A stretch of 64,000 nt of DNA, from NCBI GenBank assembly GCA_947303395.1, contig CAMYYD010000003.1, positions 1-64,000 on the forward strand, written 5' to 3'. Of this stretch, positions 18,700 to 27,382 are shown one piece after another. The DNA comes from an uncultured Bacteroidales bacterium. GTDB taxonomy: Bacteria; Bacteroidota; Bacteroidia; Bacteroidales; F082. The position numbers and the translations under genes are program-made. The notes under the pieces are model-generated. The model saw only the letters and a list, made by a program, of their open reading frames with translations. It had not been told where the DNA came from and did no database searches. Numbering within the stretch: the stretch's first letter is position 1; each line of letters begins with the position of its first letter.

Positions 18700-18785
18700 C
18701 CCTTACAGCGGCTGCCTTAAGGGCTTTAATGCCCTTAACGGCCTTAACGCCATTAACGCCCTTAATGCCGCCGCCAAAGGTGGTT
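18700..18785. repeat. CTTAACGCC/CTTAATGCC dispersed repeat
   Basis: A run of CCCTTAACGGCCTTAACGCC-like units with GGGCTTTAATGCCCTTAA palindromic parts. The same word family recurs at about 34980-35056 and, more weakly, at 30440-30495. No ORF. Confidence 0.6.
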
Positions 18786-18786
18786 A

Positions 18787-18838
18787 AAGAAAAAAGCCCC
18801 GGTGCTTTTGAAAAACACCGGAGCTTTTGTTTTTTTTA
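18787..18838 (-). terminator. Rho-independent terminator of the surface lipoprotein gene
   Basis: On the minus strand GCTCCGGTG pairs with CACCGGGGC around TTTTTCAAAAG, followed by TTTTTTC. Strong stem and U-tract directly downstream of the gene ending at 18873. Confidence 0.85.
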
Positions 18839-18872
18839 CACGCCTCGCCCGTTTTGCGGGAAAGGGTAAATT

Positions 18873-20780
18873 CTACTCAACAACGCGAGCCAAGCGGACC
18901 GAGTACCCGTTGCTCCGATAGCTGCTGCCCTGAGGCTTCACATTGCCCGAATAGAAGCCCGCGTAGTACGCGAGGTTACTACCGTTGTAGGAACTCGACC
19001 AGTAGACCCCGCCGGAACCGACATAGCTGACCGAAGTACCATTCCGGCAGCCTGCGGCAGGCAAGAACACGCAACCCGCAGACTCGAACGTCGACCAATC
19101 GCTGCCCGAATACACTGAACCCGTATAGTCGTCAGGATACAAAACAACTCCCAACATACCATTTACACTCTGGCCCAATGTGTAGCTCTTGCCAGAACCT
19201 GTACCTCCATTAACTGTACGTGTGTTGAACACATATACCCATTCGTCTTTTGTCAATGTGCGCCATGTGCTGTAGCCGCCCAGATTAGCGGCGCTGGCTG
19301 CATAACCCCAGTCAGCCTTGCCGGCGTTATCACCACCATCATACAAATTTGTCGACGTTGAACCATATGGATTGTATTGGCCGTTTGTCGTACTGGTGCT
19401 ATAAGGCTGGTAGCATGTGGCTATCGGACTGTATCCGTCGATTCCGCTCGTGCCCCAGCCGAAAAGGTCTATCCATCCTGTATAGCTCGATGAAATCGAT
19501 GCGTTGTTGCTCTTCACCTCGCTGACATACACATTGCCACTGGTCGCATCGCCAACATAGTCCCACTGGTTCTCGGCAAAACGCCATGTGCTTGTCGATG
19601 CCTGGTACTGCAGATTGCCAGGAGCAAAGAACACCTTGTCATTGCTCGAGTTGATGGTGAATGCGCCCACAGGGCTGCCCGATGCCATCGCAACGGCGAC
19701 ACCGCTGTCGTAATATCCGTTGGCTGAGACAGCAGGAACGGTGAAAGCGCCTGTGCTGGTGTAACCCGAAGCATAAGCTGTGGCGGTGGTCACCTCGTCC
19801 TGAGGGAGAAGTATCGCCCAGCGCTCGGTGTTGCTCTCGGCATGGAGCCTTATCTCGCCGCTGCCGCTCTTCGAATAGGTGTATGGATTGACAACATCAC
19901 CTATACCATTTTTTGAAAAGTCAACCGTTACTGTGTTGTTCATCCCAGTGACGGTGATGGCCTTGTCGGTATCGACACCAGTGATGGTAAACTTCGCGAT
20001 GGCGCACTTGTTGTAAAGCGTGGCTTCGTAATCCGTTTTACCTGATTGGTACAGGCTTGTCGAGCGACCATAAGAAATCACAGGGTATTTACTTGTCTGG
20101 TCGGTGATGTTCACGCTTGTTGGCTCAGAAGTGGTGCCTTTGTTGCCCATGAAGTAGATGTGGAGATAGTCGCCGTCATTACCGCTTGTAGGGTTGATGG
20201 TGCCGCTGAACTGTTTTGTCGAGCTGTTGTAGGTGAGATATCCGCAGTATGCGCCGTTGTTGCCGACGTAGAGGATGTCGCCGTCTTCCCATGTGACAGT
20301 GGCGTAGGTGCCGCCGCCTGTGGGATTAACTGCCACTTTCTCGCCGCCGTCAACATTAAGTGTGATATGGACACCGTTGGACGGGACGCTTGAGATTGTC
20401 TCGACGTTCTTTCGGCAGTTGGTCATGCCTATAAGTAACGCAAGAGCTAAAACCAATTTGGCGCCGCTATTATAGAACCTGTGAGTCTTAGAAGTCCTAT
20501 GGGTCTTATAGGATTTGCGGCGCGCTACAGCATAACCTGCGCCGACAGCTGTCAGAATCAGCAATCCACTACCCAGCGGAGCTTCGCTCTGGCCGATGCC
20601 GTTGTTTGTGATTGCCCCTGTCGTGGCAAAATCGCGGTTGCCGCCGAAGTTATCTTCTGTGCGGAAGAAACCGTCGCTCTGGGCGAACGCTGCGTTTGGC
20701 AACAGCATTCCAAATGCCATCGCCACTGAAAGCGCAAAGACTTTCAGTTTGGTTGTTCTTTTCATTGTTGTTTTTTTCAT
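18873..20780 (-). CDS. Surface protein: signal/anchor module fused to a lipoprotein with FISUMP-like C-terminal domain
   Basis: A 635-residue chain with two export-like segments. Residues 1-34 are a signal peptide (FALSVAMAFGMLLPNAAFAQ). Residues 65-88 hold a small hydrophobic module (APLGSGLLILTAVGAGYAVARRK) like those ending short Bacteroidales exported proteins. A dispersed repeat encoding YKTHRTSKTHRFYN follows, then a second lipoprotein-like signal (LVLALALLIGMTNC, about residue 122). Residues 130-370 are beta-rich and fimbrillin-like. The C-terminal 260 residues (VFFAPGNLQYQASTSTWRFAENQ ... GYSVRLARVVE) match the domain at the end of the gene at 27383. That domain may be a C-type-lectin/FGE-like fold, as in Fibrobacter major paralogous proteins. 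It may be a natural fusion of two genes, with the downstream half once starting separately. Confidence 0.7.
   Translation of the reverse strand: MKKTTMKRTTKLKVFALSVAMAFGMLLPNAAFAQSDGFFRTEDNFGGNRDFATTGAITNNGIGQSEAPLGSGLLILTAVGAGYAVARRKSYKTHRTSKTHRFYNSGAKLVLALALLIGMTNCRKNVETISSVPSNGVHITLNVDGGEKVAVNPTGGGTYATVTWEDGDILYVGNNGAYCGYLTYNSSTKQFSGTINPTSGNDGDYLHIYFMGNKGTTSEPTSVNITDQTSKYPVISYGRSTSLYQSGKTDYEATLYNKCAIAKFTITGVDTDKAITVTGMNNTVTVDFSKNGIGDVVNPYTYSKSGSGEIRLHAESNTERWAILLPQDEVTTATAYASGYTSTGAFTVPAVSANGYYDSGVAVAMASGSPVGAFTINSSNDKVFFAPGNLQYQASTSTWRFAENQWDYVGDATSGNVYVSEVKSNNASISSSYTGWIDLFGWGTSGIDGYSPIATCYQPYSTSTTNGQYNPYGSTSTNLYDGGDNAGKADWGYAASAANLGGYSTWRTLTKDEWVYVFNTRTVNGGTGSGKSYTLGQSVNGMLGVVLYPDDYTGSVYSGSDWSTFESAGCVFLPAAGCRNGTSVSYVGSGGVYWSSSYNGSNLAYYAGFYSGNVKPQGSSYRSNGYSVRLARVVE
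20475..20514. repeat. CCTATAAGACCCATAGGACTTCTAAGA-type dispersed repeat inside the surface gene
   Basis: Plus-strand word GAGTCTTAGAAGTCCTATGG followed by GTCTTATAGGAT. It is a run of similar short units, unlike the flanking coding sequence, and sits exactly between the two export modules of the fused ORF. Confidence 0.55.
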
Positions 20781-20784
20781 TTTT

Positions 20785-21058
20785 AAACAGTAAAGTTAAT
20801 CGGTTAGTTAATGATTTTTTTTAAAACTGATTATGAATGCACGAAAACAGAAAAGGCATACCACTCCAATGCGGAGGTATGCCTCTATGGTTATTTTACG
20901 ATAAAATTCGCGTAAGTTATTGATTACTAACGACTTATAACTACCGGGGGGGGGTATGATTCCATACCTGCGGAATCCCACAAATGGCATTCCGCACATT
21001 ATAAGTCCGTAATATCTTGGATCAATAGTCATTTAAAAAAGTAGTGGCTGCAAAATTA
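20785..21058 (-). promoter_or_regulatory. Structured 5' leader with attenuator-like hairpin upstream of the fused surface gene
   Basis: On the minus strand, a -7-like TAATTTTG (21051-21058) is followed by three hairpins: TGCGGAAT/ATTCCGCA (20969-20996), GGTATG/CATACC (20953-20968) next to a run of nine C, and the long AGGCATACC/GGTATGCCT stem with an inner CTCC/GGAG (20854-20884), then TTTTCTGTTTTC. The last looks like an intrinsic terminator 70 bases before the start codon. The overlapping 74-codon ORF (20808-21032) is probably a by-product. Confidence 0.5.
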
Positions 21059-21117
21059 CAACATTTTTTAATATGGATTATCAAGAAGTTAAAGTTTTTT
21101 TAATGGTTCTGAATTAT

Positions 21118-21684
21118 TCATATAAGATTCCACTTTTTCACTATTTTATACACAGCGCCATCGGGTCTCAAGATGCTCTGGAACAGTATTATTTCTTTCA
21201 CTTCCTGGTGGATGTAGGTCTTCTGCTCGATGGCCTGCACCACCTTCTGGAAATACTGTTTCTCGCAGAGGTCTTTGATGCGGCCGAGGGTCAGATGCGG
21301 CACAAAATTTTGTCTGTCACGTTGATAACCAATGCTATCGAAGGCGGTCAGCACATCTTCTTCGAGGCTCAACAACTCATCGGGTGTCTGCTGCATGCCG
21401 AGCCATAGCACGCGCGGGGCGTAGCGGGCTCCGAAGATGCCGGTGCGGTTGAAGTCCATGGTGAAACTATGATGATTTTCAACGACTTTCGACACTGCCT
21501 CTATGATTCTCGGCTCGTCCTGAGGGGGCGTCTCGCCAATAAACTTAAGGGTTAAATGTATATTTGTAGGTCGCACCCAATTTATCATTTTCTCATGCGA
21601 CAAACTACGGCGTAAACCGTCAAGCAGCGGCACGAAGCCGTTGTTTTCGGTATTTATCGGAATTGCAAGAAATAATCTTTTCAT
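21118..21684 (-). CDS. thpR: RNA 2',3'-cyclic phosphodiesterase
   Basis: A 188-residue 2H phosphoesterase (ThpR/LigT family). Both catalytic H-x-T/S motifs are visible: HLTLKFIGET (about residue 43) and HLTLGRIKD (about residue 130). It opens 2',3'-cyclic phosphates on RNA ends. Opening MKRLFLAIPI is typical. It is flanked by intergenic repeats and is probably a single-gene unit. Confidence 0.92.
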   Translation of the reverse strand: MKRLFLAIPINTENNGFVPLLDGLRRSLSHEKMINWVRPTNIHLTLKFIGETPPQDEPRIIEAVSKVVENHHSFTMDFNRTGIFGARYAPRVLWLGMQQTPDELLSLEEDVLTAFDSIGYQRDRQNFVPHLTLGRIKDLCEKQYFQKVVQAIEQKTYIHQEVKEIILFQSILRPDGAVYKIVKKWNLI

Positions 21685-21696
21685 ATTCTATATTTT

Positions 21697-21871
21697 CTCT
21701 CACAGATTTCACAGATAATCACAGATTTTTTATTTCATAATATCTTCCACAATTTCATTTAGTTCGCTAAAGCGAACAGATTCCACAGATTTTTCTGTGT
21801 AATTTCTCGCTTTAGCGAGTAAATAACCGTGAAAGAACTATCTGTGTTAATCAGTGTAATCTGTGTGAGAT
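21697..21871. repeat. CACAGATT-type dispersed palindromic repeat
   Basis: Begins CTCTCACAGATTTCACAGAT, contains AGTTCGCTAAAGCGAACAGA and TCGCTTTAGCGAG, and ends with the inverse ...ATCTGTGTGAGAT. It fills the thpR-sdaA gap. Relatives: 24961-25090, 30353-30602, 34870-34970, and with CGGATT cores at 36136-36264, 36980-37057, 38267-38341, 38713-38742 and 43187-43216. Confidence 0.8.
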
Positions 21872-21877
21872 TTTGTT

Positions 21878-23086
21878 CTACATTTGTTTGTAATCTTCAG
21901 CGAGACCGCCTTCTGATGTTTCACGATAGAGATATGGGATGTCGCGTCCTGTCTTATTCATTGTGTCCACCACTTTGTCGAACGACACTCTATGTCTGCC
22001 ATCGCTGAATGTCGAGTAGATGTTAGCATCCAGAGCGCGTGCTGCTGCGAAGGCGTTACGTTCGATGCATGGTATCTGGACGAGGCCGCACACAGGGTCG
22101 CATGTCATGCCGAGATGATGTTCGAGAGCCATCTCGCAAGCATATTCTATCTGTGCCACGCTGCCACCAAAGATCTGGCAGGCCGCACCAGCGGCCATCG
22201 CGCATGCCACTCCTACCTCGCCTTGGCAGCCGACTTCGGCACCGGAGATGGAGGCGTTGGTCTTCACGATATCACCAATAAGACCTGCGGTTATCAGCGC
22301 GCGAAGGATACGCATCTCGTCAAACTCATAGCTCTTAGAGATGTGATACAGCACCGCAGGCAGCACTCCACAAGAGCCGCATGTAGGCGCAGTGACGATG
22401 AGTCCGCCCGAAGCGTTCTCCTCAGAAACAGCGAGGGCATACGAGAACACCAGACCACGGTTACGTAAGGTGTGATGCTGATAGCCCATGGCCTTGATAT
22501 GATATTGCGTGGCTTTTCTGGCCAGATTCAATGGTCCGGGCAGACGGCCTTCGGTGGCGAGACCACGCTCCACAGCCTCTTTCATGGCAGCCCAGACGTT
22601 TCTCAGATGGTCGATGAGAGTCTCATCATTCTCATTATCAAGCACATACTCCCAGTAAGTCTTACCTTTCTCCTCGCACCATTTCATGATGTCGGTCATC
22701 TTCGTCAGCGGATAGATGTCGGGCAGCACCGACGGCTTGCCTTCCTCTTCGAGGGCACCTCCGCCAACGCTGTAAACTGTCCATTCTTCAAGGACTTTAT
22801 TCTCTTTGTCAAAAGCCTTGAATGTCATTCCGTTAGGATGATAAGGCAGGAATATCTTCGGCTGCCAAACGATGTTCACCTGTGCATGAGGCTTCAGCAC
22901 CTCGAGGATGGCGACATCGGTAAAGTGGCCTTTGCCGGTGGCGGCGAGGCTTCCGTAGAGTGTGACTTCAAACGAGGCTGCATCATGATGACGCTCAAGG
23001 AACTGCTCAGCAGCGAAACGGGGCGCCATAGTGTGGCTTGAAGATGGGCCATGACCGATGCGGTAGATTTCTTTGATAGTTTTCAT
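21878..23086 (-). CDS. sdaA: L-serine ammonia-lyase, iron-sulfur dependent
   Basis: Single-chain type 4Fe-4S L-serine dehydratase (402 residues) converting serine to pyruvate and ammonia. The small domain comes first (IYRIGHGPSSSHTMAPRFAA), followed by the catalytic domain with cysteines in APTCGSCGVLPAVLYH and MTCDPVCGLVQIPCIERNAFAAA, and QGEVGVACAMAAGA. In anaerobes this fuels amino-acid fermentation. Confidence 0.95.
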   Translation of the reverse strand: MKTIKEIYRIGHGPSSSHTMAPRFAAEQFLERHHDAASFEVTLYGSLAATGKGHFTDVAILEVLKPHAQVNIVWQPKIFLPYHPNGMTFKAFDKENKVLEEWTVYSVGGGALEEEGKPSVLPDIYPLTKMTDIMKWCEEKGKTYWEYVLDNENDETLIDHLRNVWAAMKEAVERGLATEGRLPGPLNLARKATQYHIKAMGYQHHTLRNRGLVFSYALAVSEENASGGLIVTAPTCGSCGVLPAVLYHISKSYEFDEMRILRALITAGLIGDIVKTNASISGAEVGCQGEVGVACAMAAGAACQIFGGSVAQIEYACEMALEHHLGMTCDPVCGLVQIPCIERNAFAAARALDANIYSTFSDGRHRVSFDKVVDTMNKTGRDIPYLYRETSEGGLAEDYKQM

Positions 23087-23107
23087 AATTCATTTTTATT
23101 TGTCCTC

Positions 23108-23193
23108 GTCATTCCGACCGACCGTAGGGAGCGGAGGAATCTCCATCAATTGCAGGAGATTTATTCATTCCATTTCGCTCCGGTCGAAATGAC
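23108..23193. repeat. GTCATTCCGACCG/CGGTCGAAATGAC inverted dispersed repeat
   Basis: Two inverted halves: GTCATTCCGACCGACCG...GGAGGAATCTCC on the left and GGAGATTTATTCATTCCATT...CGGTCGAAATGAC on the right. The right half runs into the ABC ATPase gene and supplies its last codons. Further fragments: 24900-24918, 25092-25104, 36556-36575, 43881-43917. Confidence 0.7.
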
Positions 23194-24894
23194 GGATGGT
23201 ATAGCGTTTATCAATTTTTTTGTATATTCATTTTTCGGGTTGTTGAAAATCTCATCGGCGTCGCCGAGTTCCACTGGGCGGCCGTTGTACATCACGAGGA
23301 TGCGGTCTGACATGAAGCGGACGACGCTGAGGTCGTGCGAGATGAAGATATATGTGAATCCGAAGTCTTTCTTGAGGCGGTTCAGCAGGTTCAGCACCTG
23401 AGCCTGCACCGAGACGTCGAGTGCCGACACCGACTCGTCGCAGATGATAAGCTTCGGACGCACCGCCAGTGCCCTCGCGATGCATATACGCTGCCTCTGA
23501 CCGCCTGAGAACTCATGCGGATAACGCTGATAATGCTCAGGTTGCAGTCCCACCTCGGTGAGCAGCTCGCACACCTTGTCGCGACGACGTTTGGCGTCAG
23601 GTTCGAGGCCATGCACCGACATCGGCTCCGCTATCGCGTCGCCGACGCGCATCTTCGGGTTCAGCGACGAATAGGGGTCCTGAAACACAATCTGCGCATG
23701 TTTGCGGTATTCACGTAAGTCGTTGCCGCTCAGCGACATCACATCTCTGCCTTCGAAGATAATTTTGCCATCGGAAGGCTCTACCAGACGTAAAATCGAG
23801 CGCCCAAGGGTCGTCTTTCCGCATCCGGATTCGCCAACCAGACCGAGTGTTTCGCCAGGATAAACCTCGAAACTAACGTCATCGACGGCTTTCACGTGGT
23901 CGTAAACACGGTTGAAGATGCCTTTTTTCAGCGGGAACCACGTCTTCAGATGCTCCACCTTCAGCAATGGCTCACGGCTATATATCTCTTTCAGATGAGA
24001 TTCTCTTTCTTCTTGAGTGACAATGAGTTGCTGCTTGAAATCAGCGTCATCACTCCAGGTGCCGTCGAGGAACTCCTTCACTATCGGAAGGCGACGAAGG
24101 CGGAAATCCATTGGAGGGCGACAAGCCAGCAAGCCTTTAGTGTAGGGGTCACTAGGGGCACTAAGGACTTTAGGGGCGGGGCCAAATTCGACGACGCGGC
24201 CATCGTGCATGACTAAGATATCATCAGAGACTTCCGACACCACGCCGAGGTCGTGCGAGATGAAAATCATCGAGAGGTTATCGCTCTTTTGCAGCTCCTG
24301 CAGCAGCTTCAGAATCTCTTTCTGCACTGTGACATCGAGGGCTGTGGTAGGCTCGTCGGCAATCAGGACCTCTGGGTTGCATGCCAGCGCCATCGCTATC
24401 ATCACACGCTGTTTCTGTCCGCCGGAGAGCTCATGAGGATAGCTTTTGTATATCGCCTCGGGGCGTGGCAGCATCACTTTTTTGAAAAGGGATATTACGC
24501 GTGCCTTAGCCTCTTCTTCGGTGACGTTTTCGTGGGCAAGGATGGCTTCAGAAACTTGAAAACCGCACTGAAATACTGGGTTGAGCGAGGTCATCGGCTC
24601 CTGGAATATCATGGCGATACGCTTACCACGGATGTCGTGCATGTCTTTCTCATCGAGATGCAGAATATCTTTCCCGTCGAGGGTTATCTCGTCGGCGGTT
24701 ATCTTCGACTGTTTCTCGTTGAGAAGCCGCATCACCGCGAGGTTGCTCACCGACTTTCCGGAACCCGATTCGCCAACAATTCCAAGGGTTTTGCCACGCG
24801 GCACCTCAAAACTGACACCATGCACCGCCTCGTTCCACTCGCCATCGCGAAGGAAGCTGATTTTCAGGTTTTTTATTTGAAGCAGTGTACTCAT
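23161..24894 (-). CDS. Peptide-type ABC transporter ATPase with two fused nucleotide-binding domains
   Basis: About 577 residues, DppD-DppF/YejF-like. NBD1: Walker [12 protein letters not shown], signature LSGGQKQR, Walker [16 protein letters not shown]2: [32 protein letters not shown]. Energises import of oligopeptides or related solutes, but permease and binding-protein genes are not in the window. ATG 24894 ([11 protein letters not shown]) is chosen; the track start at 24939 lies inside a repeat and upstream of the likely -7 box TATCTTTG (24937-24944). The final residues [10 protein letters not shown] come from a dispersed repeat. Confidence 0.9.
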   Translation of the reverse strand: MSTLLQIKNLKISFLRDGEWNEAVHGVSFEVPRGKTLGIVGESGSGKSVSNLAVMRLLNEKQSKITADEITLDGKDILHLDEKDMHDIRGKRIAMIFQEPMTSLNPVFQCGFQVSEAILAHENVTEEEAKARVISLFKKVMLPRPEAIYKSYPHELSGGQKQRVMIAMALACNPEVLIADEPTTALDVTVQKEILKLLQELQKSDNLSMIFISHDLGVVSEVSDDILVMHDGRVVEFGPAPKVLSAPSDPYTKGLLACRPPMDFRLRRLPIVKEFLDGTWSDDADFKQQLIVTQEERESHLKEIYSREPLLKVEHLKTWFPLKKGIFNRVYDHVKAVDDVSFEVYPGETLGLVGESGCGKTTLGRSILRLVEPSDGKIIFEGRDVMSLSGNDLREYRKHAQIVFQDPYSSLNPKMRVGDAIAEPMSVHGLEPDAKRRRDKVCELLTEVGLQPEHYQRYPHEFSGGQRQRICIARALAVRPKLIICDESVSALDVSVQAQVLNLLNRLKKDFGFTYIFISHDLSVVRFMSDRILVMYNGRPVELGDADEIFNNPKNEYTKKLINAIPSVISTGAKWNE

Positions 24895-24960
24895 AATCGT
24901 CATGTCGAGCCTGTCGAAACATCTCATATATTTCTGCAAAGATAGTATTTTTTTATTTAT

Positions 24961-25090
24961 CTCTCGCAGATCTAGCAGATCTAGCAGATTTTTACCTATC
25001 TTCCGAAAATCATCTCCCAGATGCTCGCGACGCGAGCTGCAGATTTCGCGGATTTTTAACGTAATATATATCTGCGTGATCTGCGAGAGA
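24961..25090. repeat. CTCGCAGATCTAGCAGAT-type dispersed palindromic repeat
   Basis: Starts CTCTCGCAGATCTAGCAGAT, contains CTCGCGACGCGAG, and ends ATCTGCGTGATCTGCGAGAG, the inverse of its start. It fills the yfcC-ABC gap; a CGGTCGAAATGACG repeat fragment follows at 25092. Confidence 0.8.
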
Positions 25091-25112
25091 ATAAATGGCG
25101 GTCGAAATGACG

Positions 25113-26699
25113 TCAGAACCCCTCAAGTGTCATTAAAACCGTTGGTATCAACAATATTCCTCCAATTATAATCATCATCAGGATGAACCTCCACACCCAT
25201 TTGAACCATTTCTGATATGGGATCTTCGCTACACCGAGGGCTCCGATGAGAACGCCTGACGTTGGCGTTATCATGTTGGTGAAACCGTCGCCGAACTGGA
25301 ACGCCATTACTGTGGCTTGACGGCACACCCCGATGAGGTCGCCAAACGGAGCCATGATAGGCATGGTGATAGCAGCCTTAGCCGAACCCGACGGAATCAC
25401 GATGTTAATAAGCGTCTGGATGCCATACATTATCTCGACCGACGCCACCTTGCCGAAGTCGGACATCGATTTCGACAAGCAGTAAAGGATAGTGTCGATG
25501 ATGCCTCCGTCTTGAAGAATTATCACTATGCCACCCGCCAAACCGACGACCACGGCAGCCGACAAGATATCCTGCATTCCCTCGATGAAAAGTCGGGCTA
25601 TGTCGCTGGCGCTCTTGCCGATAGCCACGCCGCTGCAGATGCCCATGGCGAGGAACAGCGACGCGATCTCCATCACATACCAACCGTAACCCATCACGCC
25701 GATTATCAAATAAACGATGGTGTAAAGCAGCATCACCAAGATGAAGCTGTGCACCGTTTTCCGTAAGGATAGGAAACCTAAAATGGCGAAAAGACCAGTC
25801 AAAATCGGGATGATTGGCATGGTTAAAGCTCTTTTGCCCACCGTCAATGTCGTTTCAGGGTTCAAAACCGAGAAAACCACCATCGCGACAAACAGGAAAG
25901 CATAGACAAACCAAGCCTGTCGAGGCACATATTTTTCAAACTCCTGCCCTTGCGCCGATGAATTTTGCCGCCAATAAGCGTCGTCGTCGAACATTATCGA
26001 GCTTTGCGGATTACGTTTGACTTTATGGGCATAATGCAACACGAAGGCGATGCCGAAAATGTTGATAATCACCCAGCAGAAGATGCGGTAGCCTATGCCC
26101 GAGAACAGCGGCACGCCTGCGATGCCTTGCGCGATACCGATTGTAAACGGGTTCAGAATAGCTCCGGCAAATCCGATATGCGCCGCCACATACACCATGC
26201 AAAGGCCTACGATGCTGTCGTAACCCATTGATATTGCGAGCGGTATGACTATAATCACAAAGGCGATACACTCCTCGCTCATGCCGAAGACCGCTCCGAA
26301 GAGGCTAAACAGCAGCATTATCAGCACGATGATGATGTTATCTATGCCTAAAAATCGTATAAACTTATGATTTTCAAGTCGTTGCGTGAATTTCAAAAAG
26401 GAAAAGATTCCCATGTCTATGGCGCGGCTTTTGTTCATAATCCAGAACGCGCCGCCAATCATAAGGATGAAGATGATGATTTTCGACTGCTGCACGAAGC
26501 CGTTGAAAAGCGCCGAAAACACTTGCCATGTCTGAGCTTCAGGATGGAAAACCTCCTGATATTCAGCAGGTAACTCGTTTTCATAATAAAACTGTCCGTC
26601 GACGTACATTCCCGGCTTGATGAACCAAGTCATGATGGCGGCGACCACGATTATGCAGAAAACGATGACGTAGGTATGCGGTACTTTTCGCTGTGACAT
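25113..26699 (-). CDS. yfcC: YfcC family (arginine/ornithine antiporter-like) membrane transporter
   Basis: A 528-residue protein with about a dozen transmembrane helices. The N-terminus [25 protein letters not shown], the [21 protein letters not shown] segment, [20 protein letters not shown], and [23 protein letters not shown] fit the YfcC/IT superfamily, named after a putative basic amino acid antiporter. Substrate is not proven for this family. It starts 8 bases after the hicB-like stop, so both may share the 27156-27187 promoter. Confidence 0.88.
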   Translation of the reverse strand: MSQRKVPHTYVIVFCIIVVAAIMTWFIKPGMYVDGQFYYENELPAEYQEVFHPEAQTWQVFSALFNGFVQQSKIIIFILMIGGAFWIMNKSRAIDMGIFSFLKFTQRLENHKFIRFLGIDNIIIVLIMLLFSLFGAVFGMSEECIAFVIIVIPLAISMGYDSIVGLCMVYVAAHIGFAGAILNPFTIGIAQGIAGVPLFSGIGYRIFCWVIINIFGIAFVLHYAHKVKRNPQSSIMFDDDAYWRQNSSAQGQEFEKYVPRQAWFVYAFLFVAMVVFSVLNPETTLTVGKRALTMPIIPILTGLFAILGFLSLRKTVHSFILVMLLYTIVYLIIGVMGYGWYVMEIASLFLAMGICSGVAIGKSASDIARLFIEGMQDILSAAVVVGLAGGIVIILQDGGIIDTILYCLSKSMSDFGKVASVEIMYGIQTLINIVIPSGSAKAAITMPIMAPFGDLIGVCRQATVMAFQFGDGFTNMITPTSGVLIGALGVAKIPYQKWFKWVWRFILMMIIIGGILLIPTVLMTLEGF

Positions 26700-26707
26700 A
26701 ACTCTAA

Positions 26708-27100
26708 TTATTGAACGTGCATAAATTCGTTACCAATTCGATGCAATCCATTGACAATCAACTCCCTTTTATCTTGACGAGGGTTTCTGTAACCACTGAG
26801 ATAATGCCCCAGCTGACGTTGGTTTATTCCAGTCACACGACTTAATGCAGCACGAGTCAATATTCCATCATAATAATGAAGAAGAGCTGATACTTCAAGG
26901 ACAAACTCAATTTTATATTCACATTTTACACATTCAGGTAACTCATCAGGTTCTGAACCTTCGATATGAAATTTCAAAGCCGATTCGTAGGCTTCCTTAA
27001 CGCCGTCAAGGGTTTTATGCGTGGCTACACATCCCGGAACCTGATCTGAAACCGCCCCGTAATTGTTTTTCCAAACGATTTTTACTTTAATTGTTTCCAT
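26708..27100 (-). CDS. HicB-like antitoxin/regulator without HicA
   Basis: A 130-residue protein. Residues 1-60 form the RNase H-like HicB domain (GCVATHKTLDGVKEAYESALKFHIEG). Residues 75-130 carry a DNA-binding helix-turn-helix (RAALSRVTGINQRQLGHYLSG). No HicA-like dsRNA-binding toxin ORF is adjacent on either strand, so this is an orphan that may act only as a transcriptional repressor. It is directly upstream of yfcC. Confidence 0.82.
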   Translation of the reverse strand: METIKVKIVWKNNYGAVSDQVPGCVATHKTLDGVKEAYESALKFHIEGSEPDELPECVKCEYKIEFVLEVSALLHYYDGILTRAALSRVTGINQRQLGHYLSGYRNPRQDKRELIVNGLHRIGNEFMHVQ

Positions 27101-27155
27101 ATCTTTATTATTTTAATCCAGCTACTTGTCCATACATCCATAATTTTGAACATTG

Positions 27156-27187
27156 CAAAGGTAGTAAAAATACTAACATACAACAAA
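27156..27187 (-). promoter_or_regulatory. Promoter of hicB-yfcC
   Basis: Minus strand: TTTG (27184-27187), 20-base spacer, TACCTTTG (27156-27163). Exact consensus. The start codon lies 56 bases further on, leaving room for self-repression. The remaining gap to 27382 is AT-rich with nothing else seen. Confidence 0.72.
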
Positions 27188-27382
27188 TTTTTAATAAAAA
27201 TTTTAACCATTTTTTCAGGCAAAATTACAATAGGTGATTTGAATTAGTCGTATGAAAAATGACTAATTTTTGAATGGTTTTGTAAATTATTGATTGTCAA
27301 TTTGTTACAATAGCAACAATGACAGTTTTAAGGCTTTTTAATTGTTAATAAATTTTAACAAATCGATGCAGATATTTTCAGA

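Noticed and set aside
18700-18785. CRISPR-like array from TTAACGCC units
   Set aside because: Units are short, overlapping and without spacers; same words recur singly elsewhere.
20808-21032. 74-residue ORF on the minus strand
   Set aside because: It spans the strong hairpins and C-run of the leader, has no recognisable domain, and is better explained as a by-product of a structured RNA.
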